Assembly (NCBI GenBank): GCA_017450435.1
Contig: JAFSTO010000031.1
Coordinates: forward strand, 1 to 41,534
DNA: 41,534 nucleotides
Origin: Paludibacteraceae bacterium
Lineage (GTDB): Bacteria > Bacteroidota > Bacteroidia > Bacteroidales > Paludibacteraceae
Direction of reading: 5' to 3'
The position numbers and the translations under genes are program-made. Numbering within the stretch: the first letter of the stretch is position 1; each line of letters begins with the position of its first letter. The notes under the pieces were generated by a model that made no database searches, was not told the origin of the DNA, and worked only from the letters and a program-made list of their open reading frames with translations. Shown piece by piece: positions 7,332 to 16,746 of this stretch.

Positions 7332-8648
7332 ATGAAAAAAATAAAAAAGGCATACCAGTTCGTTACACAAGACGTGTGGCGCATGTCACCCAAAGGAAAA
7401 AACAAACGTCGCGACTTTGGTATTCAGGTTATTAAGACACTTGTTCTTTCCGTAAGAGGCTTCAATGAGAACGACATCAACATGCGCGCCAATGCACTGA
7501 CGTACTCGCTGATGTTTGCCACCGTGCCGATTATGGCATTCATCATTGCCATAGGCAGAGGATTCGGGTTTGAACAAGTGATTGAGGACTATTTGAACCA
7601 ATCCTTCCTCGGCAAATTTGATATTGTTCCTACCATCATGGAGTTTGTGGAACGCTATCTTGAGACCGCGCAAGGAGGCGTTTTTATCGGTGTTGGTATA
7701 TTGGTGTTGCTTTGGGCGGTATATTCATTCTTTCAGAACGTGGAGTCGTCGTTCAACCGTATATGGCAGGTTGGAAAAAGCCGCTCTATCATTCGTCAGC
7801 TTGCCAACTACCTCACCGTTCTGCTTCTCATCCCGATACTGCTTATTGTTTCATCAGGTATAAGCATCTACCTCAACTCGCAAATGGCTGAGGTGGCACT
7901 CTTTGCCGAAGCAACGGTAATGGAACTGATACTGAAAAGCATCCCATGGCTCATCTCATGGACCATGTTCTTCCTTATATACAAGACTATCCCCAATACG
8001 CAAGTAAGTCTCAACAGCGCTCTTATCCCCGGTATTCTGGTTGGTACACTGGTGCAGATACTGCAAATGGCAACGGTCTATTTCATCATGTTCCTCTCCC
8101 GCACGAGTATTGTGTATGGTGTTTTCGCAGCCATACCGTTGCTGCTCATGTGGCTTCAGTGGACCTGCTTGCTCATACTGATAGGAGCAGAACTAAGCTA
8201 CGCCATTCAAAACAATGAGAGCTTTGACTTCGAGGCCGACGTACGCCAGATGTCACGCAGATACAAAGATTATCTCACATTGTATATTTTATGCCAGATT
8301 GTCAAACGTTTCGAGAAAGGCGAATCAGCCCTTTGCGCTGCAGACATTGCCAAGCACGACAATCTGCCCGTACGCATAGTCAATCAACTGCTGAGCCGCC
8401 TGTGCACCGTAAAACTCATAACGCAAATAGGAACAGAGGACGAAAACACTGTCCCAACCTACCAACCGGCGTTAGACATCAACAAGATAACAATAGGCCT
8501 TGTCTTCAACCGTATTGACGCACAAGGCAGCGAGCTGTTCCTGCCTGACCTGCCTGCCGGTATGCAGAAATTTTGGGAGAAATGGCTCGAAATAAAGAAC
8601 AGCTATCACGACATAGACAAAGTGCTTATTAAAGACTTGATACAATAA
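7332..8648 (+). CDS. YihY/BrkB family inner-membrane protein
   Basis: A 438-residue protein with about six hydrophobic segments between residues 40 and 300 and a soluble C-terminal part of about 140 residues. The family pattern is visible: ANALTYSLMFATVPIMAF near residue 55, ESSFNRIWQV after the second segment, and LPNTQVS-like IPNTQVSLNSALIPG before the last segments. Such proteins were once called RNase BN, wrongly, and have no agreed function; transport or envelope roles have been proposed. The C-terminal part looks like a winged-helix-like domain seen in many Bacteroidetes members. The gene starts 18 bases after the RNase P RNA. Confidence 0.88.
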   Translation: MKKIKKAYQFVTQDVWRMSPKGKNKRRDFGIQVIKTLVLSVRGFNENDINMRANALTYSLMFATVPIMAFIIAIGRGFGFEQVIEDYLNQSFLGKFDIVPTIMEFVERYLETAQGGVFIGVGILVLLWAVYSFFQNVESSFNRIWQVGKSRSIIRQLANYLTVLLLIPILLIVSSGISIYLNSQMAEVALFAEATVMELILKSIPWLISWTMFFLIYKTIPNTQVSLNSALIPGILVGTLVQILQMATVYFIMFLSRTSIVYGVFAAIPLLLMWLQWTCLLILIGAELSYAIQNNESFDFEADVRQMSRRYKDYLTLYILCQIVKRFEKGESALCAADIAKHDNLPVRIVNQLLSRLCTVKLITQIGTEDENTVPTYQPALDINKITIGLVFNRIDAQGSELFLPDLPAGMQKFWEKWLEIKNSYHDIDKVLIKDLIQ

Positions 8649-8670
8649 CCTATTCAACCAAATAAATACT

Positions 8671-10506
8671 ATGAAAAAAACACTTTCTACACTCCTTCTG
8701 CTTGTAGGAGTATTGTGTGTATCCGCACAACAAGTCAAACGCGTCGAGCCGCTATCATGGTGGACCGATATGCGCACCCCTCTCACCCTTATGCTTTACG
8801 GCACCGACCTGAGTGACGCTCAAGTCACCGTGCAGAAACAAGACGGCAAGAAACTGCGCCCGACACAAGGGTTAGTTGTTCGCTCGCAACACAATGCCGA
8901 GAGCAAGAACTATCTGTTCCTTGACATGGACGTACGCGAAGCCGGCGACTACATACTGATAGTGAAGAAAGGCAAGAAAACCGTCAAGGTACCCTACACT
9001 GTCAATACCCGTCGTTCAGGTTCTGCCGACCGCAAGAGTTTTACCGAGGCAGATGTCATTTACCTTATCATGTCCGACCGCTTTGTTGACGGCGACCCGT
9101 CCAACAACAGCACCGCCAGTACACGCGAGAAAGTGAACAAAGAGTCGCTGGACGGCCGCTGGGGAGGTGACATACAGGGTATCATCAACTCGATGGACTA
9201 CATCAAAGAGCTCGGCGCCACAGCTATATGGCCGACCCCGCTTCTGCTTGACGATGAAGAGGCATGGTCATATCACGGCTACGCCTGCTCGGACTACTAC
9301 CACATTGACCCGCGCTACGGCAACAACGAACTATACAAACAGATGGTAGCTACCGCACACTCCAAAGGACTGAAAATTTTGATGGACATGGTGCCCAACC
9401 ACTGCGGTCTTGCCCACTGGTGGATGGCCGACCTGCCCTACCAAGACTGGATACACCAATATCCTGCATTCACCCAGACCAACAACGCCTTCTCCACCAA
9501 CTACGACCCCTGTGCCTCCGACTACGACCGCAGCCTTAATGAGAGTGGTTGGTTTGACACACACATGCCGGATATGAACCTTGATAACCCTGACCTACTG
9601 CAGTACTTCAAACAGTGGGCTATATGGTGGATAGAAGAGATGGACCTTGACGGTCTGCGTGTTGATACGTATCCCTATAACGAGAAGGCACCCGCGGCAG
9701 ACTGGTGCAAGACTATTCGCAACGAATACCGCAACATAAATATTGTAGGTGAGTGCTGGACACGCCCTGTAAGCGAAGTGGCATATTGGCAGGCTGACCA
9801 CTTTAACGCCGACGGCTTTAACTCCAACCTCCCGTCAGTGATGAATTTCCCTCTGGAGGAAGCCATCCGTCAGGCATTGGAAAATGATGGCAAGGGCTGG
9901 GGCAACGGACTGACACGAGTATATGAAGCCGTGGCACAGGATTATCAATACGCCAATATCAACAACACACTGCTCTTTGTCGGCAACCACGATATGGAGC
10001 ATATAACAGACGTTGTCAAAGATGCAGACCTGCGTCGTGTACGTATTGCGGCTACTATGCTTGCCACCCTGCACGGCACACCGCAGTTGTTCCAAGGAGA
10101 TGAGTATGGTCAGCGCAGCGCAGATATGACGCGCGGGCACAGCGGGCTAAGACGACCACTGCTACCAAAAGACCAATGGACAAAAGAGCAGCACGAGCTT
10201 TTCAACTACCAGGCAGCACTTTTCAACTACCGCCTTCATTCGCCGGCTCTGCAACGCGGCAAACTGACACACTTCATTAGCAGAGACAACACCTACTGCT
10301 ATTTCCGCTATCTCGGCAACGAAGCTGTGATGGTGTTCCTCAACGCTGCAGAAGAGGAACGCATGATTCCCATGTCACACTACAAAGAAATACTTGACCG
10401 CTACGGCTACCAAGCTACAGACGTGGTAACAGGCAAGAAAGTGGAACTGAAAGACGGAATGAAAGCAGCTCCGCTATCAACGATGGTTGTCAGACTGAGC
10501 AAGTAA
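8671..10506 (+). CDS. Secreted alpha-amylase / neopullulanase-like glycoside hydrolase (GH13)
   Basis: A 611-residue alpha-glucan hydrolase with an Sec signal peptide (MKKTLSTLLLLVGVLCVSAQ), so it acts in the periplasm or outside. Residues about 25-115 form an N-terminal beta-sandwich of the cyclomaltodextrinase type, then the GH13 barrel, then a C-terminal beta domain (from about 530). Catalytic residues by motif are nucleophile Asp332 in GLRVDTYP, acid/base Glu361 in VGECWT and Asp441 in FVGNHD; MVPNHCG is region I. The layout resembles SusA-type neopullulanases of Bacteroides. There is no SusC/D pair next to it, so it is not part of a starch locus in this window. It lies 22 bases after the YihY gene, but a functional link is doubtful. 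Confidence 0.92.
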   Translation: MKKTLSTLLLLVGVLCVSAQQVKRVEPLSWWTDMRTPLTLMLYGTDLSDAQVTVQKQDGKKLRPTQGLVVRSQHNAESKNYLFLDMDVREAGDYILIVKKGKKTVKVPYTVNTRRSGSADRKSFTEADVIYLIMSDRFVDGDPSNNSTASTREKVNKESLDGRWGGDIQGIINSMDYIKELGATAIWPTPLLLDDEEAWSYHGYACSDYYHIDPRYGNNELYKQMVATAHSKGLKILMDMVPNHCGLAHWWMADLPYQDWIHQYPAFTQTNNAFSTNYDPCASDYDRSLNESGWFDTHMPDMNLDNPDLLQYFKQWAIWWIEEMDLDGLRVDTYPYNEKAPAADWCKTIRNEYRNINIVGECWTRPVSEVAYWQADHFNADGFNSNLPSVMNFPLEEAIRQALENDGKGWGNGLTRVYEAVAQDYQYANINNTLLFVGNHDMEHITDVVKDADLRRVRIAATMLATLHGTPQLFQGDEYGQRSADMTRGHSGLRRPLLPKDQWTKEQHELFNYQAALFNYRLHSPALQRGKLTHFISRDNTYCYFRYLGNEAVMVFLNAAEEERMIPMSHYKEILDRYGYQATDVVTGKKVELKDGMKAAPLSTMVVRLSK

Positions 10507-10524
10507 CCACATATCGACAGATAG

Positions 10525-10923
10525 ATGGCTGCGCACAACGAACTTGGCAGAAAAGGCGAGGAACTGGCGCTGAAAATGCTTCGCGACAAGGGATACACCA
10601 TCCTCGAACATAATTGGCGGCTCAATGGTTTAGAGATTGACATAATAGCCACCAAGGGAAAAGTAATAGCGTTTGTAGAAGTCAAGACACGCTCAGACGA
10701 CCAGTGGATGTATCCTGAACAGGCTGTTGATGCCAAACGAAAAATCCGCATGTCAATAGCCGCCAAAGCATACGTCAGACACAACAGGATAGACCTTGAC
10801 GTACGCTATGACATTGTAGCTATCGTTTGGAATCAAACCCGTTGTGAGATTGAGCATATAGAAGACGCTTTCCTTCCGCCAATGCGCACATATAGTAGCA
10901 GAGGTGTCAGATACTACAGCTGA
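10525..10923 (+). CDS. yraN: YraN family (UPF0102) endonuclease-like protein
   Basis: A 132-residue protein with the family's full pattern: GRKGEELALKMLRDKGY at residues 8-24, NWR, then EIDII (Glu37, Asp39) and FVEVKTR (Glu52, Lys54). These acidic and lysine residues match a restriction-endonuclease-like (PD-D/ExK) fold. The biological role of the family is unsettled; links to DNA repair or Holliday-junction processing are suggested by fold only. It begins 18 bases after the amylase stop and is followed 17 bases later by the YbaK gene, so the three may share a transcript. Confidence 0.92.
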   Translation: MAAHNELGRKGEELALKMLRDKGYTILEHNWRLNGLEIDIIATKGKVIAFVEVKTRSDDQWMYPEQAVDAKRKIRMSIAAKAYVRHNRIDLDVRYDIVAIVWNQTRCEIEHIEDAFLPPMRTYSSRGVRYYS

Positions 10924-10940
10924 AACAAGACAACATATAC

Positions 10941-11420
10941 ATGCCACAGAAAATACAAAAGACCAACGTCTGCCGCCTACTGGACGCCGCAGCAATACCC
11001 TACGAACTTATCAGTTACGAGGTGGACGAGTCAGACCTAAGTGCCATTCACGTTGCTTCCGAGCTAAACGAGGATGTGGATGCCGTCTTTAAGACCATTG
11101 TATTGGAGGGTGACAAGGTCAAACATTTTGTATGTATCGTGCCCGGAGCCTATGAGGTGGACCTGAAGAAAGCGGCACGCGCAAGCGGCAACAAGGCCTG
11201 CAAACCCATTGCACAGAAAGAGTTGCTACCACTGACAGGATACATAAGAGGAGGGTGCTGCCCTATAGGAATGAAAAAGCCGTTCCCTTCATATATTGAT
11301 GAAACATGCCTGATGCACGACTACATCTATATCTCAGCAGGGCAACGCGGTATGCAGCTGCGTATTGAACCTCAGAAGCTGATTCAGTATGTGCCACTGA
11401 CGGTATGTGATATAATTTAG
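10941..11420 (+). CDS. ybaK: Cys-tRNA(Pro)/Cys-tRNA(Cys) deacylase, YbaK/EbsC type
   Basis: A 159-residue trans-editing protein that removes wrongly attached Cys from tRNA-Pro. The family hallmarks are the catalytic Lys in VFKTIVLEG (Lys51), the glycine loop TGYIRGGCCPIG and the closing SAGQRGMQLRIEP. Length is typical. It is the last plus-strand gene before the bidirectional terminator at 11484-11521. Confidence 0.93.
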   Translation: MPQKIQKTNVCRLLDAAAIPYELISYEVDESDLSAIHVASELNEDVDAVFKTIVLEGDKVKHFVCIVPGAYEVDLKKAARASGNKACKPIAQKELLPLTGYIRGGCCPIGMKKPFPSYIDETCLMHDYIYISAGQRGMQLRIEPQKLIQYVPLTVCDII

Positions 11421-11483
11421 GTCCATACCGGTACACTGAAATCCGACAATCAACAATCATTCCCGGAAATTATTGAAACAACA

Positions 11484-11521
11484 AAAGAGGCTGCCTGATC
11501 CAATCGTCAGACAGCCTCTTT
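11484..11521. terminator. Bidirectional hairpin terminator
   Basis: A 15-bp stem with one mismatch (arms AAAGAGGCTGCCTGA at 11484-11498 and 11507-11521) and an 8-base loop lies between the converging ybaK gene and the minus-strand low-complexity gene. On the minus strand the stem is followed by a T-rich stretch, on the plus strand by TTTC; it can serve both. Confidence 0.75.
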
Positions 11522-11544
11522 CAATTTATACTATATTCAGCTTA

Positions 11545-11632
11545 CATTCAAATGACGTTCAAATAACGTTCAAATAACGTTCAAATAGCGTTCAAATAGC
11601 GTTCAAATAGCGTTCAAATGACATTCAAATAG
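11545..11632. repeat. Eight-unit 11-bp tandem array of TTCAAAT
   Basis: Eight consecutive 11-bp units of the form CGTTCAAATAR. The TTCAAAT core is identical in all eight, and the 4-base spacers vary slightly. The array lies 30 bases beyond the stop of the minus-strand gene at 11663. A degenerate copy of the same layout lies after susD (34771-34854). It fills most of the gap between the terminator and the gene. Confidence 0.9.
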
Positions 11633-11662
11633 CGTTACATCTTTTGCACATTAGGCAACAGC

Positions 11663-13060
11663 TTATCGCCTACCTCCTCCTCTTGAGGCTCCGCCTGAAG
11701 GTGCGCTACCGCCGGAGCGTGAGCCGCCACCGCCCGAATAGCCACCGGAACGTGAACCGCCTGAATAGCCGCCTGAGCGTGAGCCACCCGAATAGCCGCC
11801 TGAGCGTGATGAACCTCCTGAATAAGTGCTGGTGCGTGCCGGTGCGGACGACGAGCTGCGTGAAGGCGATGCAGTGCTACGAGTAGCGGTGGAAGAGCTG
11901 CGCGAAGGAGCTGAGGTGCTGCGTGAAGTTGTGGCAGTCGAACTTCTTGACGGCGCTGCCGTAGAAGCAGAACTACGCGTTGCTGTAACCCCACCGCGTG
12001 TAGCAGTAGCAGAAGAGCTGCGGGTAACGGTAGAAGAAGCCGTACCGCGTGTGGCAGTAGCGGACGATGTGCCGCGAGTAGTAGCGGCTGTGGAACGCGA
12101 GGGCGCTGTCACTGACGAGCCGCTACGCGATGCCGTACCTGTAGATGAGGCACTGCGCGATGCTACACGAATATTATGACTTCCGAACGTACGGTCGGCT
12201 GCAACCGAGCGGGAGTTGGTAGCCGTTCCTGCGGAGCGGGAGACCTGCTGACCTGCAGCTGCCCGAGAGCTGACAGAACCTCTTGTGGGTTGTATGTCAC
12301 GCGCGTTGGTCACTGCTCTGCCACCTGCTGCCACTACACCTGCGTTACGCGAAGCGAACGAGCGCTCAGGGTGACGCGATGCGAAGTCACGACGACTGTT
12401 GACCGAGGAACCGTACATATCCCGATAGCCGTGACGCGGCTCATGAGGATGACGGAAAGAGGCGTAGTGGTGGTAGTGATGATAGCCGTAGATATGGTGC
12501 CAATAGTCGTGCCACAACCAGCAGCTGTACGAGTGATACCAACCCGGCCAGTAACCCCAATACCAAGGAGAGTACCAGCAAGTCCAATAAGGTCCCCAGA
12601 ACCAGTCATAAATGACAGGGGTGTAGATATACACAGGCTCTATAACGTAGTTGGCTCCATAGATGTATTCATCTCCTACCACCTGCGTAGTCACCTGCTG
12701 TGTGGCAGGGTCCTTCTCCACGTAGATAGACGCTATGTCTTGAAAAATATCCTTGGCTAAAACTGCCTGAATAAGGACCAGATGTTTGTTTCCATCGGCT
12801 GTTTCCACAACACGAAGGTAGTCCACCATTCCGTCACCGTTGAGGTCAAGGTTGGAGATATGCGTCTCTTCATCATTGAGCCTCTTTTCAAAAGTTTCGA
12901 GGTTTTCCGACTCGCCGAACAATGTAGCCACAGCCTTCAAGTCAAGAGCTGCAGAGATATCAGTGTCGTTTGCCGTTACCGTGATTGTTTCATCTGCACG
13001 TGCAGAGAACGAGAACGCTGCCAACACAAGCGCTATCGTAAAAAGAAAACGTGTTTTCAT
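11663..13060 (-). CDS. Exported low-complexity protein, function unknown
   Basis: A 465-residue protein with a signal peptide cleaved near Ala20-Arg21. Residues 22-140 are an ordinary globular-looking part that contains a calcium-loop-like DLNGDGMVD (72-80). Residues about 143-200 are extraordinarily rich in Trp, Tyr and His. Residues 220-465 are Ser/Thr/Arg/Ala-rich, ending in glycine-rich repeats built on SGGYSGGSR. I do not recognise a named family, although exported Bacteroidales proteins of this general make-up are common. Composition suggests a surface or periplasmic extended protein, perhaps metal-binding through the His cluster; that is inference. It follows ribBA on the same strand. 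The low-complexity tail makes long false reading frames on the opposite strand. Confidence 0.8.
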   Translation of the reverse strand: MKTRFLFTIALVLAAFSFSARADETITVTANDTDISAALDLKAVATLFGESENLETFEKRLNDEETHISNLDLNGDGMVDYLRVVETADGNKHLVLIQAVLAKDIFQDIASIYVEKDPATQQVTTQVVGDEYIYGANYVIEPVYIYTPVIYDWFWGPYWTCWYSPWYWGYWPGWYHSYSCWLWHDYWHHIYGYHHYHHYASFRHPHEPRHGYRDMYGSSVNSRRDFASRHPERSFASRNAGVVAAGGRAVTNARDIQPTRGSVSSRAAAGQQVSRSAGTATNSRSVAADRTFGSHNIRVASRSASSTGTASRSGSSVTAPSRSTAATTRGTSSATATRGTASSTVTRSSSATATRGGVTATRSSASTAAPSRSSTATTSRSTSAPSRSSSTATRSTASPSRSSSSAPARTSTYSGGSSRSGGYSGGSRSGGYSGGSRSGGYSGGGGSRSGGSAPSGGASRGGGRR

Positions 13061-13141
13061 AATCGTACAGGTGTTAAAGGGTTAAACAATTACATGAATA
13101 ACTGTATATTCAAATAACTCTCAATCTTCGTGCCAAACATA

Positions 13142-14371
13142 TCAAACAAGGTGAAGATTATGGTGCATTTTTTCTTTCTTTGTTTGCATATACCTTCTGT
13201 TGAAGGGGTTCGGCACTATTTCGATAGGCACATTATCCACTATCTCAATTCCATAAGACTGCAGGCCCACCCTCTTAACGGGATTGTTGGTTATAAGACG
13301 CAATTTCGTAGCCCCCATCTCTCTGAGTATCTGTGCTCCTACTCCATAGTCGCGCTCGTCGGGGTCGAAGCCGAGGTGCACATTCGCCTCCACCGTATCC
13401 AGTCCCTGCTCCTGCAAAGCATACGCCTCAATCTTCTTCATCAGACCTATACCCCGCCCTTCTTGGTTCATATATACGATTATCCCCTTCCCTTCTTTCT
13501 CAATCATCTGCATCGCCTTGTGTAGCTGCTCTCCACACTCGCATCTAAGCGAACCGAATATATCTCCGGTCATGCAAGACGAGTGGACGCGGCACAGCAC
13601 CGGTTCGTCTTTTTCTATCTTTCCTTTGACAAGCGCTATATGCTCCAATCCGTTGGATAACTGGCGGAATGGTGTGAGTCTGAAGGTGCCGTATGCGGTA
13701 GGCAGCGAGACGGTCACACCTCTCTCCACCAGCAGCTCGCCGTCAACGGCCTGCTCGTCGCGCTTGTCGGCATGCTTCAGACGGTAAGCGATAAGGTCCT
13801 TTATGGAGATTAGCTTCAGTCCATACTCCTCCGCCACCTTCTCGAGCTGCCCCATTCTCGCCATTGTCCCGTCTTCGTTCATTATCTCAATCAAAGCAGC
13901 CGCAGGTGTCAGTCCTGCCAGTCGGCACAAGTCGATAGCCGCCTCTGTGTGTCCTGCCCGTTGCAAAACACCGCGCGACTTGGCATAGAGAGGGTTGATA
14001 TGTCCGGGGCGACCGAAATCATCAGGACGACTCTTCGGGTCGGCAAGCGCACGAATAGTGGTGGCACGGTCATGTGCGGATACGCCGGTGGTGCAGTCAG
14101 GCAGATAATCGACAGTGACGGTAAACGGCGTACCAAGCATTGACGTGTTCTGCTGCACCTGATGTATCAATCCCAGTTCGGCGCAACGCTCTTCCGTAAT
14201 AGGAGTACATAGTACACCCCTGCCGTGCTTGAGCATGAAATTCACCTTCTCCGGTGTGATAAGTTCGGCAGCTGTAATAAAATCGCCCTCGTTCTCGCGG
14301 TCCTCATCATCAACTACTATAACCAACTTGCCTTGTTTAAAATCGGCAATTGCTTCTTCTATTGTATTCAT
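13142..14371 (-). CDS. ribBA: Bifunctional 3,4-dihydroxy-2-butanone-4-phosphate synthase / GTP cyclohydrolase II
   Basis: Makes both precursors of riboflavin. The N-terminal RibB domain (1-200) has the acidic motif [11 protein letters not shown] (21-31) and the [13 protein letters not shown] block. The C-terminal RibA domain (about 205-400) has the zinc cysteines Cys266, Cys277 and Cys279 in [17 protein letters not shown] and the catalytic GRGIGL (305-310). Length, 409 residues, is standard for the fusion. It lies 6 bases after the LptF/G-type permease gene. No FMN-riboswitch-like leader is visible, which fits its position inside an operon. Confidence 0.96.
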   Translation of the reverse strand: MNTIEEAIADFKQGKLVIVVDDEDRENEGDFITAAELITPEKVNFMLKHGRGVLCTPITEERCAELGLIHQVQQNTSMLGTPFTVTVDYLPDCTTGVSAHDRATTIRALADPKSRPDDFGRPGHINPLYAKSRGVLQRAGHTEAAIDLCRLAGLTPAAALIEIMNEDGTMARMGQLEKVAEEYGLKLISIKDLIAYRLKHADKRDEQAVDGELLVERGVTVSLPTAYGTFRLTPFRQLSNGLEHIALVKGKIEKDEPVLCRVHSSCMTGDIFGSLRCECGEQLHKAMQMIEKEGKGIIVYMNQEGRGIGLMKKIEAYALQEQGLDTVEANVHLGFDPDERDYGVGAQILREMGATKLRLITNNPVKRVGLQSYGIEIVDNVPIEIVPNPFNRRYMQTKKEKMHHNLHLV

Positions 14372-14377
14372 TGTATA

Positions 14378-15853
14378 TTAGTGTTTTGAATGTCTAAGTT
14401 TGACTATACGTTTCTTTAGTTTCTCCGCCATTATTATCCACGCCTCAGGGTTGAAAAGCGCCGAGTCGGTAGCGGCTTTATATGTGAGAAACACTCCTAT
14501 AGGGAGCAACACAAACGACGACAGCCACATTCCCGCCCATGCCGGCCAAAGTGCCTCGCGAGCCATCTTGTATCCGGTGTTGTCGATAATGTAATATATA
14601 ATAAACATTATCACGCTGATAACCACCGGTGCACCCAATCCTCCCTTACGTATTATCGCCCCAAGCGGAGCACCTATAAAAAAGAATATCAGGCACGCGA
14701 ATGCGAGTGTAAACTTGCGATATAACTCCACTTCGTGCTTTCTGACGTATCGTTTGTATTCATCCAGCATGATGGCATTATACTCAAACTGGTCCTGCAT
14801 TGCCTTGGCTCTGTCCACCGCCACCTGCAGTGCACGCTCCTTCTGCTGAGATGACAAGCGTTTGTACAGCGAATCAACCGATGTGATACCTACCTTTTCC
14901 GCATCATAGTCAGCCAGCTGCTGACCTGCCTTGCGCTCACGGTTGAAGTACTTGCTGTCAACCATCTGCGCACTCTGCTCCATACTGCGGATATGAGCCA
15001 GCACATTAACCGAATCAATCGACTCAATCAGCTCCGACACGTTTTTCGAGACATGCTGGTCTGCTAATACCGACTCGTCATAGCGATTGAACTCCGTGGA
15101 AAAATCGATAAGCATCTGCTTCTCGGCAAACGACTCACGCCTATACGGAATCTTATCATTAGAGCTTGTGGCCTTGGTCTGCTGCTGGTCAAGATTCTCA
15201 AACGACTCGCCGCTGTATAACTTAAACAGAAGGTAATGCTTGTCTTCCGTGAAATAAATCTTTCCCGAGTCAGCAAGAATGACCTTTGCGTTCTTAAAGC
15301 CTTGCGAATAGTCGTAAATCATCATGTCATACAGAATGGCTGTCTTATGGTCCTTATGACGGACATAGATGTTATATCCCGGAATGCCGTCATAGAACTC
15401 GCCCTCCGGTATTTCCATTTCAGGCGACTTCTGACGAAGGGAGAAAATCAGTGCCCACAGCTTGACTTGAGATTTAGGCAAGACGTTGTTAGAGAAATAG
15501 AATGCCCCGACCGATATTATCGCTACAGTGACGGCTAACGGTCGCATAATACGAAAGAGCGATATACCGGCCGCCTTCATAGCCGTCAGTTCGAACTTCT
15601 CCCCAAGGTTGCCGAAAGACATCAGCGAAGCAAGCAATATAGCAAGCGGCAGAGCAAGCGGAACGACGGAAGCAACGGCATAAACGAAAAACTCCGCAAG
15701 CACGCTAATCTCTACACCCTTGCCTACAAGGTCCTTCACATGCATCCACACAAACTGCATAAGAAGGATAAAGATACAGATGAAAAAAGTCAGTAAGAAA
15801 AGCCCAAGAAAATTCTTGAGCAGATAGATATCTATTTTTTTCAACCCTCGCAA
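14378..15853 (-). CDS. LptF/LptG (YjgP/YjgQ) family permease
   Basis: A 491-residue inner-membrane protein. Hydrophobic segments at the N-terminus (starting DIYLLKNFLGLF) are followed by a large periplasmic part (about 115-370) and further segments near the C-terminus containing GAPLGAIIRKGGLG, the signature loop of the family. LptF and LptG are the membrane parts of the ABC machine that extracts lipopolysaccharide toward the outer membrane. The periplasmic part is longer than in E. coli (about 360-residue proteins) and includes a charged, probably helical stretch about 240-340, a common feature in Bacteroidetes members. It stands between cdd and ribBA in one orientation. Confidence 0.9.
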   Translation of the reverse strand: MRGLKKIDIYLLKNFLGLFLLTFFICIFILLMQFVWMHVKDLVGKGVEISVLAEFFVYAVASVVPLALPLAILLASLMSFGNLGEKFELTAMKAAGISLFRIMRPLAVTVAIISVGAFYFSNNVLPKSQVKLWALIFSLRQKSPEMEIPEGEFYDGIPGYNIYVRHKDHKTAILYDMMIYDYSQGFKNAKVILADSGKIYFTEDKHYLLFKLYSGESFENLDQQQTKATSSNDKIPYRRESFAEKQMLIDFSTEFNRYDESVLADQHVSKNVSELIESIDSVNVLAHIRSMEQSAQMVDSKYFNRERKAGQQLADYDAEKVGITSVDSLYKRLSSQQKERALQVAVDRAKAMQDQFEYNAIMLDEYKRYVRKHEVELYRKFTLAFACLIFFFIGAPLGAIIRKGGLGAPVVISVIMFIIYYIIDNTGYKMAREALWPAWAGMWLSSFVLLPIGVFLTYKAATDSALFNPEAWIIMAEKLKKRIVKLRHSKH

Positions 15854-15885
15854 CAGACTAATCAGTTTTCAGTAGTTGGCGTCAA

Positions 15886-16386
15886 CTACTTCATCGGCAC
15901 CCCCTCGCCCGACATTGCCTCCGCAAAGAACGAGAGCGGCAGCAGGTCTTGTGCAGAAGAGAACACACATGTTTGCTCGGTGCCGTAAAGGATAATAACC
16001 ATCGGTTGTCCCGCTCTGTGCTCCGACTCAATCATCACCTGTCTGCACGAACCGCAAGGCGTACCCGGCTGTGAGGTGAAATGTCCGCCTGTGAAACAAG
16101 CAATAGCCAATGCCTTAACCGGCTTGTCCGGGTACATTGAATTGGCATAAAAGAGCGTTGTCCGCTCAGCGCAGAGTCCGCTCGGATAAGCTGCGTTTTC
16201 CTGATTGGAGCCTCCGATGACAGTGCCGTCAACCAGCAACGCCGCTGCACCTACAGCAAAATGGGAGTAAGGACTATACGAGTGCGACGTCTGGCGTTTG
16301 GCCTCCTCTACAAGCGACACATACTCCGCTGGCAACTCGTCGTTACGATACAATTTTGCGGTGGTGGTGATTGTCAAATCTCTCAT
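15886..16386 (-). CDS. cdd: Cytidine deaminase
   Basis: A 166-residue nucleoside deaminase converting cytidine/deoxycytidine to uridine/deoxyuridine for pyrimidine salvage. The zinc site motifs are LCAERTTLFYAN (Cys-Ala-Glu) and TPCGSCRQVMIE; the substrate block SHSYSPYSHFAVGAA precedes them. Length fits the small, homotetrameric class. It is the first gene of the minus-strand group cdd, permease, ribBA, with a promoter-like element 21-28 bases upstream. Confidence 0.95.
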   Translation of the reverse strand: MRDLTITTTAKLYRNDELPAEYVSLVEEAKRQTSHSYSPYSHFAVGAAALLVDGTVIGGSNQENAAYPSGLCAERTTLFYANSMYPDKPVKALAIACFTGGHFTSQPGTPCGSCRQVMIESEHRAGQPMVIILYGTEQTCVFSSAQDLLPLSFFAEAMSGEGVPMK

Positions 16387-16406
16387 ACAACATGGTTTTA
16401 ATCGCG

Positions 16407-16414
16407 CAAAGTTA
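16407..16414 (-). promoter_or_regulatory. -7 promoter element for cdd
   Basis: Minus-strand TAACTTTG, the Bacteroidetes -7 consensus, 21 bases before the cdd ATG. The nearest TTG upstream is 24 bases away rather than 19-21, so the -33 element is weak or absent. Confidence 0.55.
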
Positions 16415-16518
16415 CGATTTTTTTTTCATATTTCCTAACAAAAAGCCGCTTGAACCGCCAAAGAGACGATTTTTTCGTAAAAAAAAGCATTTTATCTCAG
16501 TGAATTGTAAATTTTCAG

Positions 16519-16526
16519 TACCTTTG
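16519..16526 (+). promoter_or_regulatory. -7 promoter element for gph
   Basis: TACCTTTG fits TAnnTTTG. It would give a leader of roughly 210 bases before the gph ATG at 16747. The divergent element for cdd lies about 105 bases away in the same intergenic region. No well-placed -33 TTG is seen. Confidence 0.5.
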
Positions 16527-16746
16527 CGCACAATTTTCGAACAACGACAATTCACATAATCGTCTATGACTTATAAGATAGAAATGACCGATACACCTCA
16601 AGTGGATTTAACATTTGACCATGTACCATTTACATTTATCCGGTCATTGAATTATTTTGTCATTTCGCTTGAAAAATGGCACAAGACAAATGAACAAATT
16701 GTACATAAATTTGTAGGTCAGGACGATAAATTAAACTATAGCAGCA

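Noticed and set aside
8671-10506. Amylase as part of a starch PUL
   Set aside because: Neighbours are housekeeping genes and no SusC/SusD pair or SusR-like regulator stands near it in the window.
11545-11632. Possible CRISPR array
   Set aside because: Units are 11 bp with 4-base spacers; CRISPR needs repeats of about 24-40 bp and unique spacers, and no cas genes are present.
11826-12760. Plus-strand frames rich in Glu/Leu/Val/Arg opposite the low-complexity gene
   Set aside because: Produced by the repeated Ser/Thr/Arg codons of the minus-strand gene; the minus-strand product has a signal peptide and a globular part, these do not.
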